Assembly (NCBI GenBank): GCA_036504735.1
Contig: DASXUQ010000008.1
Span: forward strand, 62,001-126,000
DNA: 64,000 bases
Reading direction: 5' to 3'
Origin: a bacterium
Lineage (GTDB): Bacteria > Electryoneota > RPQS01
The notes under the pieces are model-generated. The model was not told where the DNA came from and did no database searches. It saw only the letters and a program-made list of their open reading frames with translations. Below, in pieces: positions 41,622 through 51,700 of this stretch; the first letter of the stretch is position 1; each line of letters opens with the position of its first letter. The translations under genes were made by a program, and so were the position numbers.

Positions 41622-43151
41622 CTACGCTTCGTCATCCTTGGCTTTGTAGACGGTCTTGATCATCTGGTCCAGGAAGGCATCGGGGGAGGCGAGGATCTCG
41701 GGCGTAATGCGCAGATTGGTCAGACCGGCGAGCTTCATGCCGTATTCATAGTTCTGGAACATCTGCATCAGCAGGTCTGTGATGTGTGCCAGATCGGAAC
41801 CGAAGTGTTCCTGAATCCACGGATAGGTCTCGGGGGTAAATTCGAGAATCAGGCTGCTGCGCTCGAGGAATTTCCGCTGGAACTGGGTGACGGCATCCTT
41901 GGTCAGCAACTCCTGCGCGACCTTCTCCGGATGGACGATCAAGTCTCGTGTCACGGTCAGTTTGCGGACAGAAGAGGTCGGCAGCAGCTTTTCGAACCGC
42001 ATCAGCGAGCGTTCGAGCACGGAGGTTAGACCGCGCGCGCCGATACCCGCGAAGTGAGCGCGGCGTGCGACTTCCCGTAGCGAATCATCATCGAAGTTCA
42101 GGTCCACGCCATAGGCGGCGAAGTCCTGCTTTTTGCCGCGCGCCACCGCCGAGTGCGGATTCTTCAGCACATCAAACAGGGCGGTCTCCGATAGTTCACG
42201 GAGCTGGGCGACCACGGGCAGACGGCCCACGAATTCGGACTCGAAACCGTATTCGAGGAAGTCGCCGGTGGTGACACGGGTGATGACTTCTTCATCAACC
42301 ACGGGAATCTCTTCGGCGCGGCGGAAGCCCATGGCACCGCGGGCAAGCCGGCGGCGGATGATCTCCGCCAAGCCACCGAAGGCGCCGGAGACGATAAAGA
42401 GCATGTTCTTGGTGGAGACCTTCTTGCGTTCCGCTTTGCCGGTGCGCTGGGTCTCGATCACGGCTTCCATCTGGCTGGCCAGATCATGCGGCGTGCGCAG
42501 ATCCACCTCGGTGTCTTCCATCAGTTTCAGCAGTGCGCGCTGCACACCGCTGCGGGAGACGTCTGGGCCATACATGCTGCCGGAGGATGCGATCTTGTCG
42601 ATTTCGTCGACGTAGATAATGCCGTATTCAGCAAGGGAAATATCTCCCTTGGCTTCGCGCACCAGCGAGCGCACAAGGTCCTCGACGTCGCCGCCGACAT
42701 AGCCGGTTTCGGAGAACTTGGTGGCATCACCTTTGACAAACGGCACACCGATTTTGTCGGCGATGAGCTTGACCAGATAGGTCTTGCCGACGCCGGTGGG
42801 GCCGATCATCAGAATATTGCTCTTGATCCGGCCCACAGCCGTCTCGCGGTCGGGATGGTCCATCTCCCATTTGCGGCGGTGATAGTGGGTGCAGATCTTG
42901 GTGGCGAGAATTTCAACGGCCTCGGTCTGATGCAGCACATACTGCTGCAGGTAGGCTTCGAGTTCGGTTGGTTTGAGCTGAAAATCTATCTGATCCAGCG
43001 AGGAGTTGTGCGAGGTTTCGGTGCCTTCGTGCGGGATGTTCAAATCCACATCGGCCACGGCGACGGCATTGCCATATTTGCTTTTCAGAAATTCGGCAAT
43101 TTCCTCGCGCACCTTCTCGGGAGAAGGCGGATTGGTCATGGTTTCTTTCAT
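41622..43151 (-). CDS. ClpX/HslU-like AAA+ ATPase without zinc finger
   Basis: ATG 43151 has AGGAAG upstream; ATG 43169 is possible and the much longer open frame is not. 509 residues: Walker A GPTGVGKT (117-124), GDATKFSETGYVGGDVEDLV (a ClpX/HslU hallmark), Walker B IIYVDEIDKIAS, sensor-2 GARGLTSVLERSLMRFE. The N-terminal ~100 residues lack the four Cys of the ClpX zinc domain, and the C-terminal region is extended. It is probably an unfoldase; whether it docks a protease is not decided. No clpP or hslV is nearby. Confidence 0.82.
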   Translation of the reverse strand: MKETMTNPPSPEKVREEIAEFLKSKYGNAVAVADVDLNIPHEGTETSHNSSLDQIDFQLKPTELEAYLQQYVLHQTEAVEILATKICTHYHRRKWEMDHPDRETAVGRIKSNILMIGPTGVGKTYLVKLIADKIGVPFVKGDATKFSETGYVGGDVEDLVRSLVREAKGDISLAEYGIIYVDEIDKIASSGSMYGPDVSRSGVQRALLKLMEDTEVDLRTPHDLASQMEAVIETQRTGKAERKKVSTKNMLFIVSGAFGGLAEIIRRRLARGAMGFRRAEEIPVVDEEVITRVTTGDFLEYGFESEFVGRLPVVAQLRELSETALFDVLKNPHSAVARGKKQDFAAYGVDLNFDDDSLREVARRAHFAGIGARGLTSVLERSLMRFEKLLPTSSVRKLTVTRDLIVHPEKVAQELLTKDAVTQFQRKFLERSSLILEFTPETYPWIQEHFGSDLAHITDLLMQMFQNYEYGMKLAGLTNLRITPEILASPDAFLDQMIKTVYKAKDDEA

Positions 43152-43199
43152 AGTAGTCTTCCTGTTCATGTCACAATATAACACTTCGGAAGAATAAAT

Positions 43200-43410
43200 G
43201 TTCCACGAGGGGTGACCCCGCAGGGGTGGCCCTGCACCCGGGTCGCCTGCTCGGCGTCGAAATAGTCTTGCGGGGGAAAACAAGGGCAAAGCACACCTTC
43301 GCCCCCAGCACGCGGGAGCGTGCTGGCTAGTTAATTGGGGGAAGCGTGGTGCATCCGGGGAATCCGGCACACAGTGCGTGCTGGCCAGTGGGGTGGAGAC
43401 GACGGGCACG
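43200..43410. repeat. Mosaic of palindromic modules
   Basis: It includes GAGGGGTGACCCCGCAGGGG and GGCCCTGCACCCGGGTCGCC (about 43208-43247) leading into GTCGCCTGCTCGGCGTCG (about 43244-43261; this last unit also near 45387 and, inverted, 37161). AGCACGCGGGAGCGTGCTGG occurs at about 43317. The rest of 43152-43763 has no gene, but has a GGACACGGCATGCCGTGTCC palindrome at 43719-43738, just before the phage-like cluster. Confidence 0.65.
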
Positions 43411-43763
43411 GCTGCGCAGTTCATTTCGCAGTAAAAAATTAAGCACTTAGCTCCCGCAGAAAGGAGGACGAGAGGCGAGGACAGCCTCTCTTTGGCCTCA
43501 TTTGGGGACGGCGTGGCGAGATTGAGGGAAAAGGTGCGATCTTGGTAAGCGCACAAAATTCAGCGGACTACTCTACACTTGAATTGAACATACGTTTAAT
43601 CTACATCGCTGATAATCTGTAGGTTGTGACATTTTGGAAAACGGTGTTGTGATCGGCTGGGTCAGATCGTATATTATGGGTGTTGAACATGTGTGTAAAA
43701 TGCTCGCACCAACCAACCGGACACGGCATGCCGTGTCCCACCCAAACAAAGAGAGGAACAGGT

Positions 43764-44207
43764 ATGACCACAACCTACAAAGTGACCAATGACGGAGCGG
43801 GGGCCAATCTGCTGCTGACCTTCGAGGTGGACGCCACCGCCAACCAGGACTTCACGCTGACGGATCTTGATAATGGCCTGTGCGCCGCGGTGATTACCGG
43901 CGACAACAAGGTCGGGATGGGCACCGCGGGCGGGCGGCTGATCGGCAAGGTGGTTAAGGTCTCAGAAGAATTGCAGGCGGGCACGGCGATTCCCGCTCTA
44001 TGCACGGTCCAGGTGACGGGCGTGGCCCGCTTCAAGTACGTGGCGACCACTCCGGTGATCGGCAACAAGGTGGAAGTGGACGGTGCGGGCAGGGTGCGGC
44101 AGGCCACGACGGCAACGGACGTTCCCGCCGGCGGCACCAAGCATCGCGGCTTGGTACTGGCGGTGAATACCACCGATACGACATGCGACGTGCTGCTGGA
44201 CGCATAA
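43764..44207 (+). CDS. Phage capsid-cement-like protein (DUF2190-like)
   Basis: ATG 43764 follows GAGAGGAAC. The 147 residues are beta-rich and Thr/Val/Gly-rich: DNGLCAAVITGDNKVGMGTAGGRLIGKV, TVQVTGVARFKYVATTPVIGNKVEVDGAGRVRQA. The pattern of a barrel followed by 'G-N-K-V-x-V-D' resembles small capsid decoration proteins of the DUF2190 type. It directly precedes the probable capsid gene, which supports the call. No signal peptide. Confidence 0.55.
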   Translation: MTTTYKVTNDGAGANLLLTFEVDATANQDFTLTDLDNGLCAAVITGDNKVGMGTAGGRLIGKVVKVSEELQAGTAIPALCTVQVTGVARFKYVATTPVIGNKVEVDGAGRVRQATTATDVPAGGTKHRGLVLAVNTTDTTCDVLLDA

Positions 44208-44222
44208 GCAAGGATGAAGGCA

Positions 44223-44255
44223 AGGCGGGTGGGTAGCGGACTGCCTAACCCGCCT
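44223..44255 (+). other. Hairpin between decoration and capsid genes
   Basis: AGGCGGGT pairs with ACCCGCCT around a 17-base loop. A weak terminator or processing site would let the two structural genes be made at different levels. Confidence 0.45.
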
Positions 44256-44292
44256 CTACAAACAGTTGTTCATTTCACATTTTGAGGTACCT

Positions 44293-45369
44293 ATGACCCT
44301 CGATTTTTCCAACGCGTATCCGTTGCGGGAGAAGATCAACGATCACTCGCGCAGTGCGAATCTGGCGCTGTACGCCGAAGCGCAGGAACGCGGACTGTCG
44401 CTTTCCGAACTGCTCGAAGAGATGGATCCGTCGCCGCGCAAGCCTGACGGCACCCTCGATTGCCCGCTGGACGCCTTTGAGCGGCAACTCTATCTGGCCA
44501 ACGTGATTGTGAGCGGACGCAGCGCAACCTCGCTGGAACAGTTTCTCAGCGGCGCGGGAATGATCCTCGCGCCCGAATATGTGAGCCGCGAAATTCAGCG
44601 CGGCTACCGCATGGTTCAGGATCCCTCCGAACTGGTGGCGGCCTCGGTTCCCGAGCGTGGACCTTCGGTCAAGCCGATCTACATCAAGACGGACCTGGCC
44701 AAGAAGCCTCTCGCCCGCCGCAATGAAGCCAGCGACTACCCGGTAGTGAAGCTGATGTACCGCGAGAAAGACGCCGCCATGGTGGACCGCGGGCGGCAGT
44801 TCGATTTCTCGTACCGTGTGCTGAAGAACCAGAAACTGGCGGAGTTCCGCGTGTTCCTGAACTGGATCGGCGCGGAACTGGCCTTTGATGAGATCAATGA
44901 GATCTACAGTATTATTCTCAACGGCGACGGCACTTCGCCTGCGCCGGCCAACAGCTTCAACGGCACGGCGGGGACGTTCACCTATGGCGACCTCGTGCAC
45001 CTCGCGCTGGCGTTCTCGGGTCCGGCCCATATGACGCATCTTCTTGGCTCCAAGGCGGACATCGAGAAGATCCTCGGCATCTCCGAGTTCCAGGATCCGC
45101 TGGCCTTTCAGGGACATCAGGTCTTCACACAGAGCGGTGACTATCGGACCTTCCTGCCGATCAACACCCGGCTGGTGGTGTGTCCGGGCGCGACGGCCAC
45201 CAAGTTTGCGGCCCTCGACCACCGCTTTGCGATCCGCGAGTCCGTGGCGCAGCCGCTGCTGATCGAAGCGGAGAAGGTGATCTCGCAGAAACTCGAATCA
45301 GCGGTGATCTCCAAGGAGAGCGTCTATACCATCATGGTGGATGACGCGATTGCCTTGAGCGACTACTAA
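44293..45369 (+). CDS. Probable phage major capsid protein
   Basis: ATG 44293 (GAGGTAC upstream) gives 358 residues without a signal peptide. The N-terminal third is helical and charged (REKINDHSRSANLALYAEAQERGLSLSELLEEM). The middle has FRVFLNWIGAELAFDEINEIYSIILNGDG. The end alternates strands (TRLVVCPGATATKFAALDHRFAIRESVAQPLL) with AISKESVYTIMVDDAIAL. This order fits HK97-fold capsid proteins, and the neighbours are terminase, connector and portal genes. No protease gene is seen upstream, so maturation may be absent. The identification rests mainly on context. Confidence 0.6.
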   Translation: MTLDFSNAYPLREKINDHSRSANLALYAEAQERGLSLSELLEEMDPSPRKPDGTLDCPLDAFERQLYLANVIVSGRSATSLEQFLSGAGMILAPEYVSREIQRGYRMVQDPSELVAASVPERGPSVKPIYIKTDLAKKPLARRNEASDYPVVKLMYREKDAAMVDRGRQFDFSYRVLKNQKLAEFRVFLNWIGAELAFDEINEIYSIILNGDGTSPAPANSFNGTAGTFTYGDLVHLALAFSGPAHMTHLLGSKADIEKILGISEFQDPLAFQGHQVFTQSGDYRTFLPINTRLVVCPGATATKFAALDHRFAIRESVAQPLLIEAEKVISQKLESAVISKESVYTIMVDDAIALSDY

Positions 45370-45440
45370 GCAGGGGCGACCCTGCACCCGTATCGCTGCT
45401 TGGTGTCGTAGGAAAGCTGCATGCAGGCAGTAGCTGTAGG
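45370..45440. repeat. Copy of the intergenic CAGGGGCGACCCTGCACCCG module
   Basis: The module follows the capsid stop at once and continues into ATCGCTGCTTGGTGTCGTAGG, a variant of the unit at about 43244 and 37161. The rest of 45370-45642 has no gene. Confidence 0.55.
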
Positions 45441-45642
45441 GGCGTCTTCTGCACCTGAGGCAGTCTCCGGTAGGGGACGGCGCAGAACACACGCATCTCT
45501 TTGAACCTCGCCGTTCCTCCGCCCATTAATCCCCACTCGTTGGAGTCAGGGGCTACTCTAAGACAAAGGGCGGAGGACGGCGGGGCAAAATCCAAAAAGC
45601 TAAAAAATCAACAGCCAAAACGAAAATACATGGAGTCCAGCC

Positions 45643-46011
45643 ATGGTGAATAATACACAATCCTACTTGATGGCGCGGGCGCCGATCTCGACGATGGCGT
45701 TCTCCGGAGCCGTTACCACCGCGTCCATCACTCTGAACGGGGCAGGCGGTCAGAGCGGCACAGGATTTCCTGTGACGCGCCACGGATTTGTTACGGGTCT
45801 GACGGTGTGGGATGGTACGACCTTGCGTACAGACAGTACGGAACTTGCCCTGAGCGCCGGCGACCGGATTTCGGTTTACTGTCAAAGCACCGGCAGCGAC
45901 TACACCGTCCGGGTGCGTATCAACGGCAGCAGCAGCACTCTGCTGCTGACCGGAGTGCCGTTCAATTCCACCTTGTTTGCGACCGTGGAATTCATGCTCA
46001 TCCGCGACTGA
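45643..46011 (+). CDS. Small beta-rich protein in the phage-like cluster
   Basis: 122 residues without a signal peptide: MVNNTQSYLMARAPIS, TVWDGTTLRTDSTELALSAGDRISVYCQS, YTVRVRINGSSSTLLLTGVPFNSTLFATVEFMLI. The alternation of strands and turns suggests a single beta-sandwich, as in head-fibre or decoration proteins. No family is recognised. The role is inferred only from its place between capsid and connector genes. Confidence 0.55.
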   Translation: MVNNTQSYLMARAPISTMAFSGAVTTASITLNGAGGQSGTGFPVTRHGFVTGLTVWDGTTLRTDSTELALSAGDRISVYCQSTGSDYTVRVRINGSSSTLLLTGVPFNSTLFATVEFMLIRD

Positions 46012-46072
46012 GAGCCGTGGCCGCTGGTTTGATGTTCTGAACACTCACCCTATTCTGTCCTGAGGTCTTACC

Positions 46073-46906
46073 ATGTCCTTTACAACCCTGTCTATCGTGA
46101 AAAAGCATCTGCTGTCCAGTGACGCGGGTGCATTGATAATCGAGAATGTACCGGTGACGCTGAGCGGCGAGAGCGAGGTGATGCTGCCGCACCAGAATCT
46201 GGTGGAGTCCAGCGGAGCCGTGAAACTGGATGCGACCGTGCTGCCGTATTGTGACGGTCCCGTGGTCTTGACGGACTATGACAAGACGCGGTTGGCCCTG
46301 GACCGTGTCGTGCCCGGCAGCGTGGTGGTGGCTCTCAGCGCCACTCTGGCGACGGTCTATGTTGAGGAGATCGACTACAAGATGAGCTACAGTGCAGGAT
46401 CGTTGTACCGTGTTCCCGGGGGCAGCATTCCCAACAATCAGCCGGTGTACGTGTACTACGGACGGTACACGATCTACAGCGCGAGCAGCGATTTCGAAAT
46501 CGACTATGTGCGCGGCACAGTGCGGCGCCGGGCGGGAAGCGCGATTCCGGACGGTGCGGACGTGCTGGTGGACTATTCGGTTGCCGCTGGTAGCGTTACC
46601 GATGAGCTCATCAGCCAGGCGATTGTCGAGGCGGAAGATCTGATCATGCGCGCGCTTTCGACGGATTACAATGCAAATTCAACCCAACAGGGTCTGCAGA
46701 CCGGAACCACGCTGCTGGTGCTTTCCGTGGTGGCGCGTGACATGGCCACCGAAACGCTGGGGCGACGCCTGAGTTCGGATGCCAGCGGACGGGCCAAGGA
46801 GTGGCAAAACCTGTCCACGCTGTATGAATCGAGAGCGTGGCAGACGCTGCGGCCCTATCTGGACCGCTTTCCAATGCATGCTCCGGAGCGGCACACCAAT
46901 GGCTAA
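46073..46906 (+). CDS. Head-tail-connector-like protein
   Basis: 277 residues. The first ~175 are beta-rich with repeated YVYYGRYTIYSASSDFEIDYVRGTVRR-like strands. The last ~100 are helical (VTDELISQAIVEAEDLIMRALSTDY, LLVLSVVARDMATETLGRR, YESRAWQTLRPYL), resembling gp6-like adaptor proteins that dock under the portal. It overlaps the next gene by eight bases. The beta-rich N-terminal half is unusual for adaptors. Confidence 0.5.
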   Translation: MSFTTLSIVKKHLLSSDAGALIIENVPVTLSGESEVMLPHQNLVESSGAVKLDATVLPYCDGPVVLTDYDKTRLALDRVVPGSVVVALSATLATVYVEEIDYKMSYSAGSLYRVPGGSIPNNQPVYVYYGRYTIYSASSDFEIDYVRGTVRRRAGSAIPDGADVLVDYSVAAGSVTDELISQAIVEAEDLIMRALSTDYNANSTQQGLQTGTTLLVLSVVARDMATETLGRRLSSDASGRAKEWQNLSTLYESRAWQTLRPYLDRFPMHAPERHTNG

Positions 46907-47162
46907 GCGCATCATCGAGACTCACACTGCCAAATCGCTGACGCCACGGAAGGGTGTGAAGAAGAAGGCGGCGGATCCGGTCAAGGATCTATTAGACAAG
47001 CTCTATGAGCTTGCCATGAAAGACGGCAACACAACCGCGGCGAAGATTTACCTCGATGTCATGCTGAAGCAGAAGGGCGCCGATCCGGAGGCCCTGACGG
47101 CGGAAGAGGCGCTGAAGATTCTGCAGGAAAGCGTTTCGGATAAGCCGGATCACACACGATGA
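46899..47162 (+). CDS. Probable small terminase subunit or packaging partner
   Basis: ATG 46899 lies inside the end of the upstream gene. The 87-residue product is basic at the start (MAKRIIETHTAKSLTPRKGVKKKA) and helical after (DLLDKLYELAMKDGNTTAAKIYLDVMLKQKG). Its stop is followed directly by the large terminase gene. Size, charge and position fit a small terminase, but no DNA-binding motif is clear. Confidence 0.5.
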   Translation: MAKRIIETHTAKSLTPRKGVKKKAADPVKDLLDKLYELAMKDGNTTAAKIYLDVMLKQKGADPEALTAEEALKILQESVSDKPDHTR

Positions 47163-48644
47163 ATGCGAAATGAGAGATCTATGAAAGCCTCCGATTTCTA
47201 TACGATGATCCGGGTCTCGCAGGACCCTTGGGCATTTCTGACGGAGTTTGTGAAGACGCAGGATCCGGCGCGCGGTGTGGCGGCCTTTCCGGATTATCCC
47301 TACCTGCACGATCTGATGGAGGCAACATTGCAGGAGCGGTTGCTGCTGGTGCCCAAATCACGGCAGATGCTAGTGACATGGTCGATGGTGGCGCTATCCG
47401 TGTGGCGGGCGCTGTTTCGCGACGCGGGGTTGTATCTGTTTCTCTCGCGCAATGAGCGCTGCGCCGAGGAACTGATTGACCGCGCGCGGTTTATTGTCAG
47501 TCACCTGCCGCCGTACATGCAGCCGAGGCTTACCGTCAACTCACGCGAGGAGATTGCTTTCGGAAAGTACGGCGCGCGGATTTTGTCGCTGCCGGCATCG
47601 GCGAACGGGCCGCGCATGTATTCACCCAGCGGTGTGTTCTGGGATGAGATGGCCTTCACACCGTACGATGAGCAGATCTGGGCGGCGCTGAAGCCGGCGC
47701 TGGATAGCGGAGGGACGTTTGCAGGCGTATCGTCGTCGGGTGGAGCGAATAATTTGTTTGCGAGATTCGTGCTGGCTACACTGGATGATTCTGCCGCACG
47801 GGGTAAGGGCACCCCGCGCGGCGAGACCAGACCTCTCTTTCTCCATGAGATAGGGAAGGAGGAGAAGAGGACGAATGGGAGCGCACCGGGCTCGCCGTTT
47901 CATGTGCATCGGGTGCACTATCTGGATCATCCGGGGCGGCAGACGGAGGAGTGGAAGCAGATGGCGGCGGCGGGGTTGTCGCAGACGCGGTGGCGGCTGG
48001 AGCAGGAGATCTCCTTCGAAAGCATGAGTGACCTGGTGTACAGCGAGTTCGATCCGCAAAAGCACATTCTGGCGGAAGAGTGGACGGTGCGGCCCGAGTG
48101 GGATCTGTACCGCACGATAGACTTCGGCTACCGGCATCCGTTTGTGCTATGGATACAGAGAACACCGGAAGATGAGTTCATCGTGTTCGACGAGTGGCAG
48201 GGCTCTGACCGCACCACAGAAGAGATGGTGATTGCGATCCGGAATATCGACTTCGCCCACGGGGTGGCGGAGAACGACATGGTGTGGAGTGCATGCGATC
48301 CGGCGGGGGAGGCAAAGCAGGATACGGGATTGTCCCCGGTGGATATTCTGCGGCGAGCGGGGTTGAAAGTGCGGAATCGGCCGTCGCGAATTGCAACGGG
48401 AGTGGAATATGTCAAATCGATGCTGACGGATGGCCGCGAACGGGTGCGGTTGAGGATCTCGCCGCGCTGCACCAACCTGATTGCGGATTTTGGCCGCTAC
48501 CGCTGGGCACCGACGGGAGACGAGCCAGTGAAGGACGGGCTGTGCGATCACAGCATGGACGCGCTGCGCTACTTCTTTGTGAACTACGAATCGACAGCAG
48601 ATGAGATGCCCTATGCACCAAGGATGTGCGGTGTGGGTCGATAA
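47163..48644 (+). CDS. Phage terminase large subunit
   Basis: This is the DNA-packaging motor. The 493 residues have an ATPase domain with the terminase-type Walker A PKSRQML (64-70), Walker B VFWD161E162MAF and coupling motif SSSGG. The RNase-H-like nuclease domain has ID320FGYRHP and WSACDP, and closes with DGLCDHSMDALRY. All landmark acids are present, so it looks functional. Residues 222-236 (TRPLFLHEIGKEEKR) are encoded by a copy of the intergenic repeat module. The start may be ATG 47163 or ATG 47181. Confidence 0.85.
   Translation: MRNERSMKASDFYTMIRVSQDPWAFLTEFVKTQDPARGVAAFPDYPYLHDLMEATLQERLLLVPKSRQMLVTWSMVALSVWRALFRDAGLYLFLSRNERCAEELIDRARFIVSHLPPYMQPRLTVNSREEIAFGKYGARILSLPASANGPRMYSPSGVFWDEMAFTPYDEQIWAALKPALDSGGTFAGVSSSGGANNLFARFVLATLDDSAARGKGTPRGETRPLFLHEIGKEEKRTNGSAPGSPFHVHRVHYLDHPGRQTEEWKQMAAAGLSQTRWRLEQEISFESMSDLVYSEFDPQKHILAEEWTVRPEWDLYRTIDFGYRHPFVLWIQRTPEDEFIVFDEWQGSDRTTEEMVIAIRNIDFAHGVAENDMVWSACDPAGEAKQDTGLSPVDILRRAGLKVRNRPSRIATGVEYVKSMLTDGRERVRLRISPRCTNLIADFGRYRWAPTGDEPVKDGLCDHSMDALRYFFVNYESTADEMPYAPRMCGVGR
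47827..47870. repeat. Intergenic repeat module inside terL coding sequence
   Basis: CTTTCTCCATGAGATAGGGA and the following AGGAGGAGAAGAG match the intergenic module at about 37100-37132 (CTTTCCCCATGAAATAGGGA, then AAGGGGAGCAGAG) at about 28 of 33 positions by eye. The reading frame stays open through it. Confidence 0.65.
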
Positions 48645-48648
48645 GAAA

Positions 48649-48674
48649 GGGCGGGCCCTTGGAAGAGCCCGCCC
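48649..48674. terminator. Hairpin between convergent genes
   Basis: GGGCGGGC pairs with GCCCGCCC around a ten-base loop, between the terL stop and the minus-strand gene at 48704. Confidence 0.75.
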
Positions 48675-48703
48675 CGAGTGAGGTGCTTTAGCGTGATGAG
48701 CCG

Positions 48704-51700
48704 CTACTGTGCCGCGTGTTCAACATCCATAGATACAGAGTGGAAGGGACTCGGCTGATTCAGCAGTCCGGGCGGCAGTTCGCCACACTGGCGGGTAATG
48801 GCGTAGCGCTTGTAAGGTGCGCTCGTTCCATCCAACCAATAGTAGGAGCCGATGGCACCCACCGAGCCGGATGCGAGCGGCACGAACGTGCTGGGGAATG
48901 ACGCCGTGTGGCTTGTGGTGCCCCAGATCGTATAGAGGCCCAGTTGCGGTGCGTTGAACACAACACGCATGCTCACGCCGTCGGTGAAGAGATCGGCGGT
49001 CACTGAGGTCGCCGTGGGGCAACCGACGCCAAGGCACATGGCGAAGTCCAATGGGATGGCTGCCGGCACGTTGTTCACATACTGCCACGCGGTCCCGTCA
49101 CCGGAATTGGCAGTGGCCCAGAAGAAGCTGCAATTGGGATCGCCATCGCCGGTGATGGAGACCCAACCCGAGGCGAGATTCACCGCCGGATAGAGTGTAG
49201 CGGAATACTCGAACAACGGATATGTGGAGCCGTAGGTGTAGCCCATCGTGCCATTCAGGGTTACATTATAGGTGGCCACGAGAGCGCCGACGTTGCCCGC
49301 GTTGTTCTGGTAGAAGCGGATGTGGAACGGCATGGGATCTTCTCCGCAGGGGGCGTTGCCGCTGTTGAAGTTGGCCCGGAAGCCCCAGAATCGAATTTCG
49401 CCGATGGGATTCGCGACGCCGGAGAAGTCCTCATAATTGGCAAACTGCGTTGCGACATCGCTGGCGTAGCCACCCCAGCCTTCCGTGGGAACGAAGGGAC
49501 GCTGGCTGAACTGGCTGCCTTCGACGCAGTTGGGACGCAGATAGCATGCCGTGGTGCCGCAGGTGGCGTCTTCGGTGTAGACACCGCTCAGTGCCTGACA
49601 GGCTGCATTGGTGATGCCATCCTGGCATTGCGGATCGAGCAGCGTGCCGTAGCAGCACTTGCCCGTGCACTCGGTAATGTTCAGCGTGTAGGAGCCACAG
49701 GCGGAGCTGTAGGCTTCCACATTAAGATAGTAGGTGCCGGGCAGGAGATGAACGCAATGAATGGTGGAGACGCCCACGCCGCCGCAGCCGTCGTCATCCT
49801 GAGCGATAATCCCGTTACAGCAGGAGCTGGTGAGGTAGATGTAGCTGTCCCAGTTGGGAGACGTGCCGCACATGGAGAAAGTCCAGTCGGCTTCACGCGG
49901 GATATTGATGCGCCAGTTCTGATCTTCACTGGGACGCAGCGAACAGTTGTTGACCGCGCCGCAGGTGTTGCCCGTAATGCTGACCGGGGCCATGTAGGTG
50001 CCGTCGGTGTAGCAACCCGAGCAGGGATAGGTGAGCAGGGCGAAGCGATAGGCGCGCGGCGTGGCAAGACCGGAATAGACGCTGGGGCCGAACCACAAAT
50101 AGTAATCTCCAGCGGGGAGACAGGTCCCGGTGGAGTAGGACATGAAGCTGCAGGGGATAGCCGAACCCTGCGCGAGGATTGCGCCTGCGGGGCAGTTCGC
50201 AGCGAAGATGTAGGATGTAATCGGGAATTCACTGAGGGCATTGACCTGCAGAGAGCAGGCTTCGCTCAGGGTGAAGCGGTACCAGTCCGTGTCACGGAAA
50301 CCCGCGTTGGTTGGCGATACATAGGTGAATGCGCTGCCGCAGTAAACCTGCCACGGGAAGACATACCCAAACAGATTGGGCGGGTTGTTCCAATCGCCGG
50401 TGTTGTTGCAGCCGCCATCGGGATCGGTGGCGCCGAAGGTCGGAGACGGAGTCTCTGCGGCTTCCAGCAAGTCGCCGGCCTGGCATGCTTCTGAGCAATC
50501 GTCGGTGATGTTCAGGACATAGGCGCCCGCGTTGGCGTTATAGCCGTCGACGATGATGTAGTAGGTGGTGCCGGCGGTCAGGTTGAGTACGAGACTCGAT
50601 TGCAGGCCGCAGGCGTCATCGTTACAGCTGAGCACCGTGGTGCCGGGGCAGGCGCCGCCGGTGCGCACGTAGAGTTCGGTGTCAAACGAGCTGCCGCAGA
50701 GGGAAATCGTATAGGATCCGGTGTACAGCGGGGTGAGGGTGTAGACCACATCCGGAGCGCCGTTGGCGTACCCGCAGGTGGGCTGAAAATCATCGGTCAG
50801 CCCCGAGGTGTTGCCGTAGTCTGTGTAAGGGACGCCGGGAACGTTGATGGCCGAGGAGCAGTTGTCGCCGACCAGATCCCGGATTGCCAGGGAATATGAG
50901 CCACTGTAATTGTAGAACCCGTCTACAATCACCCAGTAGGTCTGGCCGGCAACGAGGTTCAGATTCAGATAGGACTGCAGGCCGAAGTAATCATCATTAC
51001 AACCGACTTCGGTAGTGCCGGGGCAGGCGCCGCCGGTGCGCACGTAGATTTCGGTATCGAACGAGCTGCCGTTCAACGAAAAGTCGTGCGGGCCCGAATG
51101 GATAGCTGTAAACTGGTAGATAAGATCCGGTGCACCTGCCGCAGTGCCACAGGACGGCTGGAAGTCGTCGGTGTACCCTGCCGTGGTTCCGGAATCATAG
51201 AAGGGCAGACCGACGATGACCGTGACGCTGGAGCAGTTGTCGCCGCCCTGATCGAGGGGATTGCGGCGGGGACGGTTCTCCGGGCGCTGCTCGTAGAGGG
51301 TATTGAGTTGCTGCTTGATGGTGGTCGAAGCGGCTGCGCCTTCGCGGTTAAGCTGCTCTTCAAGCGTGCGAATCTGGCGCTCCAGAGCGGTATTGGGCCG
51401 CTGGGGAGTCTGCGCGCTATGGATCCGGTTTTCCGGACGCTGGGAATACAGCGCATTCAGTTGATCTTTTAAACTGCTGCTGATTACCGGCATGGCACCG
51501 GAGGTCGAGTAAAGCTGGTCTTCGAGTGCGCGGATCTGCTGCTCGAGCGGTGTGCTGGGCCGCTCGGACGGCATGGTTGTGCGAGTGGTGAACAGAGGGT
51601 CGGTGCGAAGAGACTGAGGATTGACAGGGACGGTGGTCGCTTCCGCGCCGGTCAGGGGCAGGAGTTCATCGATGCGCGCGGTCCATGCCGGATCGGGAGT

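Noticed and set aside
43170-43556. N-terminal extension of the ClpX-like gene
   Set aside because: The extra residues are Pro/Arg-rich, run through repeat modules and lack a ribosome site.
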